A DNA stretch of 64,000 nucleotides from Lotus japonicus. Taxonomy: Eukaryota; Streptophyta; Magnoliopsida; Fabales; Fabaceae. This document shows, in pieces, positions 11,761 through 22,381 of this stretch. The stretch is taken from assembly GCF_012489685.1 (NCBI RefSeq), contig NC_080046.1, positions 25,116,223-25,180,222 on the forward strand, read 5' to 3'. Position numbers and translations under genes: made by a program. Each line of letters starts with the position of its first letter. Positions within the stretch are counted from its first letter, which is position 1. Below the pieces are notes generated by a model that saw only the letters and a program-made list of their open reading frames with translations, was not told where the DNA came from and did no database searches.

Positions 11761-14700
11761 TTAACTAAAATACTGCTTGAGATGAGAGGCGTTCCATGTT
11801 CGTGGAACCTTTTGACCATTTAGTTGTTCCAACTTATAAGCTCCTCCTCCAACATCACCTATAATCCTGTAAGGCCCGCCCCAGTTGGGTGAAAGTTTGT
11901 TGTGTTTATCGGGTATTGTATTTTTTCGGAGCACTAAGTCTCCTACCCTCATTTTTCTAGGCACTACTTTCGTTGAGAATTTTCTTGCAACCTTCACTTT
12001 TCCCGCCTCATTCCTTATGTGAGCCTCACGTTGTTCCTCGGGCAGCATGATTAAATTTGCTATTAAATTTTCCCCGTTGTCATTCTCATTAAACCGAACC
12101 ACTCGCCAATTTTGATTTTCAATTTCAACTGGGAGCATGGCATCAGTCCCATAAGTTAAACGATACGGGGTTTCCTTTGTGCTTGACTGTTCAGTGGTGT
12201 TGTATGCCCAAAGAACGCCTGGTAGTTCCTCCGCCCAAAGCCCTTTTGCTTCATCCAGTTTCTTCTTTAAACCTTTCAGGATAACCTTGTTAGCCGATTC
12301 AGCCTGCCCATTGGTTTGTGGATGTTCTACAGAGGCGAATCGCATCTCGATTCCCATTTCTGTACAAAATTCCCGGGTAACATTACTTGTGAATTGTGTT
12401 CCATTATCCATTACTAACGCTCTGGGGACCCCAAATCTACAAACAATCCTTCGCCACAAGAAGCTCCTGACCTTGGCAGTCGTGATAGTTGCCACCGCCT
12501 CGGCTTCTATCCATTTAGTGAAGTAATCAACCGCCACGATGATATACTTCATTTGTGCCTTCGCTACTGGGAATGGTCCCAAAATGTCTACCCCCCACAT
12601 AGCAAATGGCCAAGGCGCCATCATGGTTGTTAACTCTTCTGGCGGAGCCTTGTGCAAGTCAGAGAAGACTTGGCATTTTTCACATTTCTTAACATACTCA
12701 GGACAGTCCTTCTTCATTGTCGGCCAATAAAATCCAGCTCTCACGATTTTCACCACCAAGGATTTCCCGCCTATATGGCTTGAACAAACACCTTCATGGA
12801 CTTCCGCCATTATTCCATGGGCGTTCTTGGTGTCAACGCATTTGAGCATAGGGGACATAATTCCCCGCCGATACAACTCACCATCCACCACTGTGTAAAA
12901 ACTGGCTTCCCTTCGTTTTGCTCTTGTGTTCACATCGTCATCCTTTGGAGGGTTTTCTAGGAAGATTTTGATTGACTCCATCCAAGAAGGCTCGCCTTCA
13001 ATTACTGACTTGACTGCTTTCAACTTTATTTCTACCAAATCAATGCTCGGGCGAGGCAGGGTTTCCTGAATGACTGTTTGGTAATTGCCCAATCTCCCTG
13101 TGCTCGCCAATTTTGCTAACACATCTGCCCTCTCATTTTGGCCCCTCGGGACATGTTCTATCTTAATTTCTTTGACCTCCATCATCAATCTGTGTACCAC
13201 TTCCAAGTATTTGGAAAGTTGTGGATCCTTTACTTGGTACTCGCCTTTCACCTGTTTAACCACTAACTGCGAATCTCCCTTGATAAATAACTTTTGGACC
13301 CCCAGCTCAATGGCTAGCCTTAAGCCGGCAATCAAAGCCTCATACTCAGATTGATTGTTGCTCGCCTTGAACTCGAACTTTAGAGACTGTTCAATGATCA
13401 TTTTGTCTGGACTTTCAATTGTTATCCCAGCCCCACTTCCAGTCTTATTAGAGGATCCATCCACAGATAGGACCCATTCTCCTCGAGTCTTCTCGCCTTC
13501 CGTGGGTGTTAATTCCGCCACGAAGTCGATCAAACTTTGAACTGTGACTTGGCCCCTTGGCTCATATTGTATATCATATTCTGACAATTCCACTGACCAG
13601 CTAACCAATCGCCCTGACAAATCGGGCTTCTGAAGTACTTGTCTTAAGGGGACATCAGTTTTAACTTTAACTTGGAAACTTTGGAAATAAGGCCTAAGGC
13701 GCCTCGCAGTTTTCAAAATCGCCAATGCAGCCTTTTCAATTTTTTGGTACCGCAACTCTGCCCCCTGTATAGTATGGCTCACGAAATATATAACTTTCTG
13801 CTTTTTTCCCTCTTCCTGGAGCAACACTGTACTCACCGCCTTGTCAGTAACTGCTAGATAGAGCACTAATGGAAAGCCTGGAGTTGGTTTGGAAAGTACT
13901 GGCAATGTGGCCAATGATTCCTTTAATTTGGTAAAAGCTTGTTCGCATTCCTCAGTCCACTGAAACTTTGAATTATTTTTTAAGCATGTGAAGAATGGGG
14001 CCGCTTTGTCACCCGCCATTGGCAAGAAACGTGACAAGGCGGCCATTCGTCCTGTTAAACGCTGAACTTCTTTGACACTTGTTGGGCTTTTCATCTCTAA
14101 GATCGCCCTTCCCTTATCAGGATTCACTTCTATTCCTCTCGATGTCAACATGAATCCCAAGAACTTTCCTCCCTGGATCCCAAAAGAACACTTCTCAAGA
14201 TTCAACTTCATTTGATATGTTCTTAATTGAGTAAACGCTTCCTTAAGATCGCCGCCATGATCACTAGCCCTGGCGGACTTTACGATCATGTCGTCCACAT
14301 ATACCTCCATATTCCTGCCCACTTGTTTTGAAAAGATTTTATCCATGAGTCGTTGGTACATAGCTCCTGCATTCTTCAATCCAAAAGGCATTGTCTTGTA
14401 ATAGTAATTCGCCTGATTGGTCATAAATGCTGTACTTTCTTCATCCGATGGATGCATCATGATTTGATTGTAGCCCGAATAAGCATCCATGAGACTTAAA
14501 AGTTCATTCCCCGACGCTCCATCCACAAGCTTATCGACATTGGGAAGTGGATATGAATCTTTAGGACACACTTTGTTCAAGCTTGTGTAGTCCGTGCACA
14601 TTCGCCACTTCCCATTGGATTTTTTGACCATCACAACATTGGCGAGCCATGTCGGGTACTGCACCTCACGGATGAAGCGAGCCTTGATTAGTTTCTCAGT

Positions 14701-15915
14701 CTCTAATTGTACTGCCTTATTCTTTTCATCACTCATTCTCCGCCTTGGCTGGATGACTGGGGTCGCCCCTGGTCGAATAGCCAATTTGTGAGTGATCACA
14801 TTGGGGTCAATCCCTGGTACATCATTGATGGTCCATGCAAAGAGATCCAAATTATCACCCAGCAGCGTGATCAACCTTTCCTCTTGTTCCTTTGTCAAAC
14901 TGCTGCCAATCTTTAAAACTTTATCCTTAATTTGCACTTGCTTGGTTTCTTCCAGAGGTTGTGGGCGGAAATCATCAGCATCGTCTCTTGGATCCAAACT
15001 GAATCCCTCTTGCGGAAAGATTTCTGTGATTCTGTGACTTTCTTTGGCGGCCTTACGCCCATAAAGCGCCACACTTCTTAGATAACATTCTCTTGCTGCA
15101 TTTTGGTCCACATGTAATACCCCAACCTTTCCATTGCAGGCTGGATATTTAACAGTCAAATGAGCTGTTGAAACGACCGCACATAGCTTGTTGAGGGTGT
15201 CTCGTCCCAAGAGTACATTGTAGTTGGCTCTACACGCCAGGACTAAGTACTTCACTTGAAATTTCTTTACAAACTCTCCTTCGCCAAAAGCAGTTGGTAT
15301 TTCCACATATCCTCGAACAGTGACACGGTCCCCTGTAAACCCTACCAAGGTTCCTTTATACGGCCTCAAGTCTGACTCTTTTAGCCCCAGGCGATCAAAG
15401 GCATCTCCATAAATGATATCCGCCGAAGACCCCTGGTCTAAAAATACTTTCTTCGTGACATAATTGTTAACCCTGATTGTTACCACAATTGGGTCGTTGT
15501 CATGGGGAATCACGTGCGCAAAATCCTGAGGAGTGAATATGATAGGGGAGTGATTCACCCAACACTCGCTTTCGCTTGCCTCATGTACTGCCGCCACATA
15601 GCGCTTTCTAGCCTTACTTGAAATTGCACCCCCGCCAAATCCTCCTGCAATAGATGAACATTCCCCAACAGGATCGCCCAACTCTTCCACTATCTTCTTG
15701 CCTTTGCCTTTGTCTCCTTGGGTGATCCTAGCGACTTCTGGCGTTGCTGTGTCTTTAACGAAGTTTGCCAGATGACCAGCCTTAATCAATCGATCAATTT
15801 CCCGCCTTAAATTCCAACAATTATCCGTCGTATGCCCCAACGCTTTGTGGTACTCGCACCACCTATTGGTATCTACATTAGCTGGCGGTCGCCGCGGGGG
15901 TGGCGGGTACTGCAC
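11761..15915 (-). CDS. pol: Tat-type pol polyprotein (PR-RT-RNase H-aRNase H-integrase), open
   Basis: An uninterrupted frame of 1384 codons from the first Met (15915); the same frame stays open upstream past 15990, so the true start is by fusion with gag. Visible domains: a C2H2-like CEYHKALGHTTDNC near the start; aspartic protease with DQGSSAD at D160; reverse transcriptase with YVDD at 539-542; a first RNase H followed by a second, archaeal-type RNase H with VDGSSN (D819), EYEAL, KGDSQLV and NERADVLAKLA; integrase with HHCC (HEGVCSSH..CEKCQ), D1110 in VDILGPF, VMDNGTQFTS and HPQTNGQAESANK; then a C terminus ending WNASHLKQYFS without a chromodomain. All catalytic motifs look intact, so the protein may be functional. 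The gag frame ends at 15963 in another frame, so expression needs a frameshift or this copy is broken at the junction. Confidence 0.93.
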   Translation of the reverse strand: MQYPPPPRRPPANVDTNRWCEYHKALGHTTDNCWNLRREIDRLIKAGHLANFVKDTATPEVARITQGDKGKGKKIVEELGDPVGECSSIAGGFGGGAISSKARKRYVAAVHEASESECWVNHSPIIFTPQDFAHVIPHDNDPIVVTIRVNNYVTKKVFLDQGSSADIIYGDAFDRLGLKESDLRPYKGTLVGFTGDRVTVRGYVEIPTAFGEGEFVKKFQVKYLVLACRANYNVLLGRDTLNKLCAVVSTAHLTVKYPACNGKVGVLHVDQNAARECYLRSVALYGRKAAKESHRITEIFPQEGFSLDPRDDADDFRPQPLEETKQVQIKDKVLKIGSSLTKEQEERLITLLGDNLDLFAWTINDVPGIDPNVITHKLAIRPGATPVIQPRRRMSDEKNKAVQLETEKLIKARFIREVQYPTWLANVVMVKKSNGKWRMCTDYTSLNKVCPKDSYPLPNVDKLVDGASGNELLSLMDAYSGYNQIMMHPSDEESTAFMTNQANYYYKTMPFGLKNAGAMYQRLMDKIFSKQVGRNMEVYVDDMIVKSARASDHGGDLKEAFTQLRTYQMKLNLEKCSFGIQGGKFLGFMLTSRGIEVNPDKGRAILEMKSPTSVKEVQRLTGRMAALSRFLPMAGDKAAPFFTCLKNNSKFQWTEECEQAFTKLKESLATLPVLSKPTPGFPLVLYLAVTDKAVSTVLLQEEGKKQKVIYFVSHTIQGAELRYQKIEKAALAILKTARRLRPYFQSFQVKVKTDVPLRQVLQKPDLSGRLVSWSVELSEYDIQYEPRGQVTVQSLIDFVAELTPTEGEKTRGEWVLSVDGSSNKTGSGAGITIESPDKMIIEQSLKFEFKASNNQSEYEALIAGLRLAIELGVQKLFIKGDSQLVVKQVKGEYQVKDPQLSKYLEVVHRLMMEVKEIKIEHVPRGQNERADVLAKLASTGRLGNYQTVIQETLPRPSIDLVEIKLKAVKSVIEGEPSWMESIKIFLENPPKDDDVNTRAKRREASFYTVVDGELYRRGIMSPMLKCVDTKNAHGIMAEVHEGVCSSHIGGKSLVVKIVRAGFYWPTMKKDCPEYVKKCEKCQVFSDLHKAPPEELTTMMAPWPFAMWGVDILGPFPVAKAQMKYIIVAVDYFTKWIEAEAVATITTAKVRSFLWRRIVCRFGVPRALVMDNGTQFTSNVTREFCTEMGIEMRFASVEHPQTNGQAESANKVILKGLKKKLDEAKGLWAEELPGVLWAYNTTEQSSTKETPYRLTYGTDAMLPVEIENQNWRVVRFNENDNGENLIANLIMLPEEQREAHIRNEAGKVKVARKFSTKVVPRKMRVGDLVLRKNTIPDKHNKLSPNWGGPYRIIGDVGGGAYKLEQLNGQKVPRTWNASHLKQYFS

Positions 15916-15962
15916 AACATTCGTTTGCCCAACGACCCTTAAAATGGTGCTTAAGGGCGCAT

Positions 15963-17198
15963 TTAACTTTGTAAGTGAACTGGAGCTGGCGCAGTACCAT
16001 GCTGACCAGTTGTGGCTGCAGCGGGACCTTGAGAATTACGGTGCCATGTATTTTGAAATCCTGGTTTGGAGTTTTGATATGGTCCCGGTCTTGGTACACG
16101 GGGGGTTTGTGCTACCCTGGTTTCCTTCCCTGCCTTAGGTTTATCCTGCGAAACCCCACCGGAATGGGCTTGCTTGCGTCCTTCCTCTCTTTCTTGTTTT
16201 TTCTTATCATCCTGCTCAATTAATATGAATTCCTGAACACGAGCACGAAGGTCCATCATGTCTTTTGCTAGTCGCCTCGTCAAGTCCCGATTCAAGTCAC
16301 CCGCCCGAAGACCATTTTTGAAAGACGCAAGGCAAACATCCGGATTGCCCTCCTCCAGTTGAACTGCCATTTTACTAAATCGCGCCATGTAGTTCTTGAG
16401 CTTCTCCCCTGGCTGTTGATGTATGCTGATAAGATCAAACATGGTTGCCTTGGTAGTTTTATTGGCGGAGAATTGAGTTAAGAACTTTGTGGACAAATCA
16501 GTAAAATTGTCAATGGAGAAGGGCGGTTGACGGATGAACCATTGCATCGCCATCCCCTTGAATGTTGATGGTAACAACCTACACTTCACCTCATCTGTTG
16601 CTCCTCCAATAACCATTTTCGTGTTAAAATAACGCAAGTGTTCCATGGGGTCTGAGTCGCCTGAAAAGGCGTCCAACGCCATCGTTTGCAGATGCTTTGG
16701 TATGCCCACCCATGTGATGGCGGGAACAAAAGGCTGGAATTCAACAACGTCTTCGGCCTCGAGCCGTTGTTCTTGCTTATAGTCTTGTCGCTGAGTTAAG
16801 TACTGCACCTGGGCTTGCAACTGCTCGTTCTGGCTTTGTACTTTTTGCAAAGTGTCCAACATTTGTTGCAAGGCCGCCGGAGTGATTCCCGTCACCACCT
16901 CTGGCGCTTTTCTCGGAACGCTGGTTTTGAGGTCATCCAGATTTACATACTCAGGCGGCGCTGATCGTCGCCTGACTCCTGGATCTGATCTAGCTATCAG
17001 ATCTGAAGGTCTTCCTGGAGCTGCATTCACCAACGAGACCGGTGACTGCGCCACCGAGTGAACCCCCGCCGAAGAAGCCTCCTGCTCCGGCTCTTGAGGT
17101 ACTTCGCGGTTGTTGTACCGTCCACCGCCGCGGCCGCCGTGACGACCACCCCTCCGGCGATGATCGCGGCGGCCCACACCACACGAACGAGTTTCCAT
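15963..17198 (-). CDS. gag: Tat-type gag protein, 411 aa
   Basis: Starts at 17198, only 64 nt after the 5' LTR and 46 nt after the primer site. Residues ~1-100 are Arg/Gly- and Pro-rich. A short coiled coil (LQQMLDTLQKVQSQNEQLQAQ) precedes the capsid-like Retrotrans_gag domain (HLQTMALDAFSGDSDPMEHL, KCRLLPSTFKGMAMQWFIRQ, FLTQFSANK, LKNYMARFSKMAVQL, ASFKNGLRAGDL). A Lys/Arg-rich tail follows. The frame ends in ..VHLQS at 15963, while pol is open in another frame across this point. That overlap is either the site of a frameshift or a single-base lesion. Confidence 0.9.
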   Translation of the reverse strand: METRSCGVGRRDHRRRGGRHGGRGGGRYNNREVPQEPEQEASSAGVHSVAQSPVSLVNAAPGRPSDLIARSDPGVRRRSAPPEYVNLDDLKTSVPRKAPEVVTGITPAALQQMLDTLQKVQSQNEQLQAQVQYLTQRQDYKQEQRLEAEDVVEFQPFVPAITWVGIPKHLQTMALDAFSGDSDPMEHLRYFNTKMVIGGATDEVKCRLLPSTFKGMAMQWFIRQPPFSIDNFTDLSTKFLTQFSANKTTKATMFDLISIHQQPGEKLKNYMARFSKMAVQLEEGNPDVCLASFKNGLRAGDLNRDLTRRLAKDMMDLRARVQEFILIEQDDKKKQEREEGRKQAHSGGVSQDKPKAGKETRVAQTPRVPRPGPYQNSKPGFQNTWHRNSQGPAAATTGQHGTAPAPVHLQS

Positions 17199-17243
17199 GG
17201 ATCTTAAAACGCACCCTCTATGTCAAGTAGTAGATCGAAGTAA

Positions 17244-17262
17244 GACCCACAAACGGCGCCAA
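17244..17262 (-). other. Primer-binding site of the Tat element
   Basis: Directly after the 5' LTR on the element strand: TTGGCGCCGTTTGTGGGTC. The first ten bases after the leading T (TGGCGCCGTT) match what I recall as the complement of the 3' end of plant tRNA-Asp, and this string is characteristic of Tat-lineage elements. Confidence 0.75.
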
Positions 17263-17628
17263 TGTTCCGTACTAAGGAGTTCTGACGTCGGAAACTGACA
17301 GAAAGTAAACCCTAGCAGAGTGCTAAAAATATCACAAAAGGAATATTCTCATTAAATGTTTGAAAGGTACTTTTTACAAGGGGTTGACCTCTCCTTTTAT
17401 AGAGGGAATGATCATAACATGGACTTTCACTGTACTTGGGCCTGACAACCGGGGCCCAAGCCTCTATACATATAAGACAAAACTAAAGGAATCTTCCAGC
17501 TGGCGCGTGGACCCATCCAGAAGACGGGCGGGCTTCGACGTTGTTCCATAATCCCGCCATGGCTGCTTTCGTTCATCTAAATGCTTGATTTGGGCGGGAA
17601 TAAGGGATACTTATATCCCGCCAGTCCA
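17263..17628 (-). repeat. 5' LTR of the Tat element
   Basis: 366 bp. Compared with the 3' LTR I count three substitutions (at about 17275, 17315 and 17460) and one missing C near 17621. Followed on the right by the target duplication CTATT (17629-17633). Confidence 0.92.
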
Positions 17629-17633
17629 CTATT

Positions 17634-18360
17634 CAATAATAAATCATTAAGGAAAAAATAATTTGAAAATTAAAAAATGTCTCTATAAGGTATTTACTAT
17701 TAAATGTATCATATGGGTGTATTATTTGAAGAGTGTTTTTTAAATATGTTGATCTATTTGATAGTAGTAAAAATAACTTGAGAAATCATAACAATGAAAA
17801 ATAATTATAACCAAAGATGAATAAATTTGATTTACTAAATAAAATGTTACAATATTAAAATAATAAATTATTATAATTTTTTAAAATAATAAATTATTAT
17901 AATTTTAAAAGTTAAAATTATTTTATTGATGATAAAAAGTATATTTTTTTACTATAACTTATATTAAAAACTTAATTATTATTTGATTTAAAATATTTCA
18001 AGTTTACTTAATGATTTTTCATACTATCAAAAAAAAAAATTTAAATGATAAGATATGATTAAATAACATATAACATCTGAGGAATAATACTCTCTCAAGT
18101 GAGTATCAATATTTACAACCAGATATATGGCAAATCATGCCCCTCCACAACTAAAACCATAACAATAGACCCCAAACATGAACCTAAATCAATTGAACAA
18201 GTTCCAACCCAAGTTGTTAAAATTACGTGAATGCTAACTATTAATCATTAATTTTTAAATTTCAGTAATATCCTTGATTTATATAAAGAGAACTTTAATA
18301 CAAGAAATTTAATTCATTAGAAATACTCTAATACTATTTATGAAGTTGATCAAGAGTAGC
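17634..18360. other. AT-rich intergenic DNA
   Basis: Very AT-rich, with a short local duplication (AATAAATTATTATAATTTT at about 17862-17881 and 17885-17904). It should be contiguous with 7640-8005 if the Tat element is removed. No genes seen. Confidence 0.5.
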
Positions 18361-20560
18361 ACAAGAAAGGAGTTGGGGGGGGGGGGGAGTTTGAATTGTG
18401 CCATCAAAAACTTGGATTTCCAAACGAAAGTGTTGGAGCTTGAGTGGTTGTCGTTTGGTGCAGCAGAAAAATGTGAGCAGAGAATGAGTCAATGAACACC
18501 AACATTTTTATCCTTGTTCACCCCCTGAATGATAGAGATACATCCAGTCCTTGGCTATACCAAGATTTCACTAAGCACAAGTATCAAGGACTTCTCCATA
18601 CAAGTATTCTTGTCCATTACTCTTCAGGAATTGTTGAGTACTATTTTACCTCTGCCTCTCCAGGCATACCAAGTATTCTTTTGCCACTGCCTCTTTAGGA
18701 ATTGTTGAGTATTCTTTGTTCCCTTCATCTTCAGACAATTACAAGTATTCTTAGGATTTCTCCTAACTAAGTATTAATAGGACTTCTCCTTTACAAAGCA
18801 TGTAGGACTTCTCCTCAAACAATCTTTCTCAAGATCATTTTCTCTACATATGTCTCTTCTAGAAAGAGTGATGGTAGATACAACTAAGTTCATGAATCAT
18901 AAAGTATTGGCTAAAAAACATTTTTGGCCTCTGATGTTTCAAGTTTGTGGAAATTCTGCCCCTACTCTATTTGTATCGACGTTTCTATCCTTCATGTTTT
19001 CCAACAGTGCACTGTTTACCCCTTCGTCAGTCAGGCTTTCTCAGGAGAGGTTCCTGAGTGGATTGGAGAGATGAAGAGGAGTATATGAAGTTGATTATGA
19101 TTAAGGAAATGATATTAATTAAATTTGCTTGATGTATATATCAATATTGTATGTAACTGAACTGGTTATATGCATGTTTTGCTACTTACAGATCTTGAGT
19201 TTTAATCTGTCATGCCTCATTTTTCCAATTTCACTTGTAATTTCCACGTGGTAGGTCCAAAAATTATGAAAAAAAATTAGCCAAATCAGCTCATTCCGTT
19301 AGTTTTTTAACGTCTGACTTACGAAGGGGTAGAAGTGCATTCTTTGAAAACATGAGGGGTAGAAACATCGACAAAAATAGAGTAGGGGCAGAATTTGCAC
19401 AAACTTGAAACATCAGGGGCCAAAAGTGCTTTTAGCCTAAAGTATTTTAGGATGAGGATTAACTTTAAGAATAAACTTTATGTTCTTTTACATGAGAGAT
19501 TTAGACAAAAGATTTGACTCTTAGGAAAATCATCTCTTGATGCTGAAGCAGACGATAATGTATTATGAAGTGTGAGCCTTAAGCTTTTGAGCGCAATGGC
19601 TAAGCTGTAATGTCTTCATATCTTTCGCTTTATACTTCTGAATCTTATGTGAAATAAAGATAGCCGTTGGAGCGTGTTCTTCACAGAGCTACTAGCCGTT
19701 GGATCAAACGGTACATTGTGTACTTGAGTCAGATGCATTGATTACATAATACTGTTTGATTGAGACCATTTACCGAAAAGATATATCCTGTTAGCTTGTA
19801 AGTAGCATAGGTCTGGGATTCTATTCATTGGTGGAAGAATATAGCAATATGATAGTGACATCATGGTACCTTTCATTTCATCATAGCATTGCGTCAGATC
19901 ATGTGATATAGTCTTTGAAACTTCAGCACAGAGTTTTTTCTTGAATTTTTCTTCAACGGGAAGTATGTTGATAAGACATTGTAGCTTTTGTTAAATGTAA
20001 TCCTTGATATTTTCTTCATAATATCCTTCTGCTTCTGTAGTCTTTCTTTATACGATCTTTCTTCATTTTTCAGGCAATGTTCCTTGCTTCAATCAATCTT
20101 CTTTCTTTCAGATGATCTATCTGTTTAGCTCATTTTTCTTTTCTTCTTTCTATTGGTCAATCTTGACTTTGATGATAACCGTTGACCAATCACTTGGAGC
20201 TACCTTTCATGAAAAGGATTTCTCTTGAAAGTATGTTGCCTGATGAAGATAGATACTAGTTGGCATCAGCTGTGATCCATTTCTTGTGTGAGAGAGAAAG
20301 AGGAAACTTTTAGCTTATAGTCTTTGTGCTTGTTTCCTTGATCAATGTGCTTCATAGTGTATCACTTGAGTTGTTTCACTTGAATTTCTCCTTTAGCTTG
20401 TCAGAGATATTTCCATTTGAATATGGCGCTCTTTTCTCTAGACATTGCTTCAGTTGGCAGTCTTGAGATAGACGTTGACTGTAGACGTTGAGTGTGCATG
20501 TGAAACATTGAATTTCATCTCAGTAAACCTATCTTGTGCATGTGAAAAATTGAATTTCTC
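18361..20560 (-). repeat. Possible Sirevirus-type LTR remnant (minus strand)
   Basis: The left end (a run of G's, then GTTTGAATTGTG) resembles the reverse complement of Sirevirus LTR ends such as 44110-44144. The following GAACACCAACATTTTTATCC..TTCACC..CATCCAGTCC and the motif AGCCGTTGGA (about 19653 and 19686) recall U3/R segments of legume SIRE-type LTRs. No coding potential. The MITE at 18909-19437 is inserted in it. Boundaries are uncertain; I see no polypurine tract at the right side. Confidence 0.3.
18909..19437. mobile_element. Mutator-type MITE with ~100-bp inverted ends and perfect 9-bp target duplication
   Basis: The ends GGCTAAAA..ACATTTTTGGCC and the reverse complement of ..GGCCAAAAGTGCTTTTAGCC match, and similarity between the two arms extends about 100 bp inward (shared words TGATGTTTCAAGTTTGTG, AAATTCTGCCCCTACTC, TCGA.GTTTCTA, CATGTTTTC). 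The element is flanked on both sides by TAAAGTATT (18900-18908 and 19438-19446), a 9-bp duplication typical of Mutator-like transposons. At 529 bp with no transposase it is non-autonomous. Confidence 0.9.
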
Positions 20561-21123
20561 TTTGATGCTATAGCCTAATTACCTTTCGATGCCTCATATA
20601 AGCAATTCTTTCAAATTAAAAGATAAGCCCAATTCCTTGTGTACTTAAGCATTCATTTGAAGCATTAAGCATGTTATATTCAGGCCAACAAAACCCAACC
20701 CTTCCTTTATTCCTAGTAGCAAGCATAGAAGGGTTAATCTCAATTCAAGTCCCTACACTACAATGCAACTTTCGTTATGATTATAGTCTAGCCTTTAGAA
20801 AGCGTGCACTCAAGCTAATCATGCAATACCGAATTAAGATTCAAAGATAGAGACAAGTACTCATGCATGGAGATAGGATTAACAAATAAGACTTCATGGA
20901 ATCACTTAAACCCAAAGCAAAAGAGAACTAACCAAATATAGCTAGAGAATCCATTCAAGATAATGTAAAGAACCTAAAAATTACAAGGTGGAAGCCTCCC
21001 ACAAGCCCCAAAGTACATTCTCAGCTTCTTAACTTAAGAAAAATGTGAAAAATGTGTCAAGTTTCTTAGTTTTCTTTCAGAAAATAACACAACTTATTTA
21101 TAGACAAAATTTCACGAGACTGG
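20561..21123. other. Unclassified, probably retroelement-derived
   Basis: No ORF of note. Sequence character matches the following Athila-like stretch. I cannot set borders. Confidence 0.3.
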
Positions 21124-21303
21124 GCGCTCAAGCGCCAGAACGACATGCTTGAGCGCCAATTTCTCCAGTGGAAAACATCAAGCCTCGGACCCCCTTGCGC
21201 TCGAGCGCCAATTCCCCACGCTCGAGTGCCAATTCCAAATATTCCTGAACTTGGCCACTGATGGTGGTAGAGCTCAGGTGCCAATTATGGGCGCTTGAGC
21301 GCC
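21124..21303. repeat. Cluster 1 of palindromic GCGCTNNAGCGCC motifs
   Basis: Six degenerate copies of a palindromic motif (GCGCTCAAGCGCC at 21124, GCTTGAGCGCCAA at 21147, GCGCTCGAGCGCCAA at 21197, CGCTCGAGTGCCAA at 21219, GCTCAGGTGCCAA at 21272, GCGCTTGAGCGCC at 21291). Most are followed by AATT(C/A/T). Spacing is irregular (20-55 bp). Confidence 0.75.
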
Positions 21304-22381
21304 AAATGCATGGATGAAAGTCCCTTGAAATTCATCTTTACTCAACTTGAATAGCAAGCTTGGGAAATATAAAGAAGCTCAAAGGTTATTAGCACAAAGG
21401 CCCAAAACAAGTGGAAATTCTAAAGGACCCCTGAAGTTAGCTAATATGCAATAAAAGTCCCTATAAAACCACAAAATCACTAAATTAATGAAAATGCACA
21501 AATAAAAGTAAAAATGCATGTAAATGGATGAAAGACTATATGAGACAAAGAAAAAGACTCAAAACAAACAATGAAATGACCCTAAAAACTAGAACAAAAC
21601 GAGGGTCATCACACCACTATACTCAACGACAACTCGTCCTCGAGCGAAAACACAACTCGTTTGCCCTCAAGCTAAAGAAATGCTTCCAAAACAAGTGCTA
21701 CACAAGGAATACTACTCACAAAACCGGGGATCACACAACTACAACTGGTTCCAAAAGAAAGACACAACAATCTAGTTCATGCAACTTTCAGACAAAGAAG
21801 AATGCAGAGTCCACCATGAGAGGCATATAGATCTAATATTCCTTGGTTAAGACATTATTTAGTGCACTGAGAACACAAGCAGTTCATAGGTTCCGAATAT
21901 CATTCACTCAAGCACAACAAAGATCAAACATGCACAACTTGAAAGAGACATTTCAAACTTGAAAGAGACATGTTGGCTAGGTAAAGCACAAGGTGGTTGG
22001 TCCCTAAGGAAGACTAAGGTTGTTGCAAAGATTGAGTGTGGTTCATTTTGAAACCCCGAAGCTCAAAACGCATGATACATTAAGAACAGAAGTCTCTTGA
22101 CCATAGTAGTTCATCACTTTTTTTTTTTTTGCTTCTTGGAACTCCAATCTTGGTTAGGAGTGCATTTTTCTTTTCCTTTTAACACTTGGGGCAAGAGACA
22201 TTTCCAACTTTTATAACTAGCTCAATGCTAGGACCATCACTCCCCAAATTCCATCCTGCTCAATTAATATCTAACGAAGAAATCTTCAATAAGTTCAAAT
22301 GGGTCAACTAGGAACAAATGTACAAGCCAACAAACTCTGAAGCTCAAACAAAACCTACTAGTCTCAAGAATAGTGCAAGTA
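21304..22381. other. Non-coding retroelement-like DNA
   Basis: Contains 'ACGAGGGTCATCACA' and 'CTCGTCCTCGAGCGAAA' (about 21600-21650), words I associate with gypsy-type element leaders. No gene recognised. Two tandem copies of CTTGAAAGAGACAT lie at about 21940-21970. Confidence 0.35.

Larger units (their letters stand above)
8006..17628 (-). mobile_element. Near-intact Tat-lineage (Retand-like) Ty3/gypsy retrotransposon
   Basis: Complete element, 9.6 kb, transcribed leftwards. It is flanked by a perfect 5-bp target duplication CTATT (8001-8005 and 17629-17633). Order in element sense: 5' LTR 17628-17263, primer site 17262-17244, gag 17198-15963, pol to 11761, a region with an opposite-strand gene (9143-11259), duplicated polypurine tract, 3' LTR 8372-8006. 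Two RNase H domains in pol, a short LTR, the TTGGCGCCGTTTGTGGG primer site and an additional ORF between pol and the 3' LTR together mark the Tat lineage of plants. The two LTRs differ by three substitutions (one near each end, one mid-way) and one 1-bp indel, so insertion is recent. Confidence 0.93.

Noticed and set aside
18377..18388. G-run here and at 28812-28825 as G-quadruplex elements
   Set aside because: Each is a single homopolymer, at the place where Sirevirus LTR ends have a shorter G-run. Likely slippage or assembly noise.
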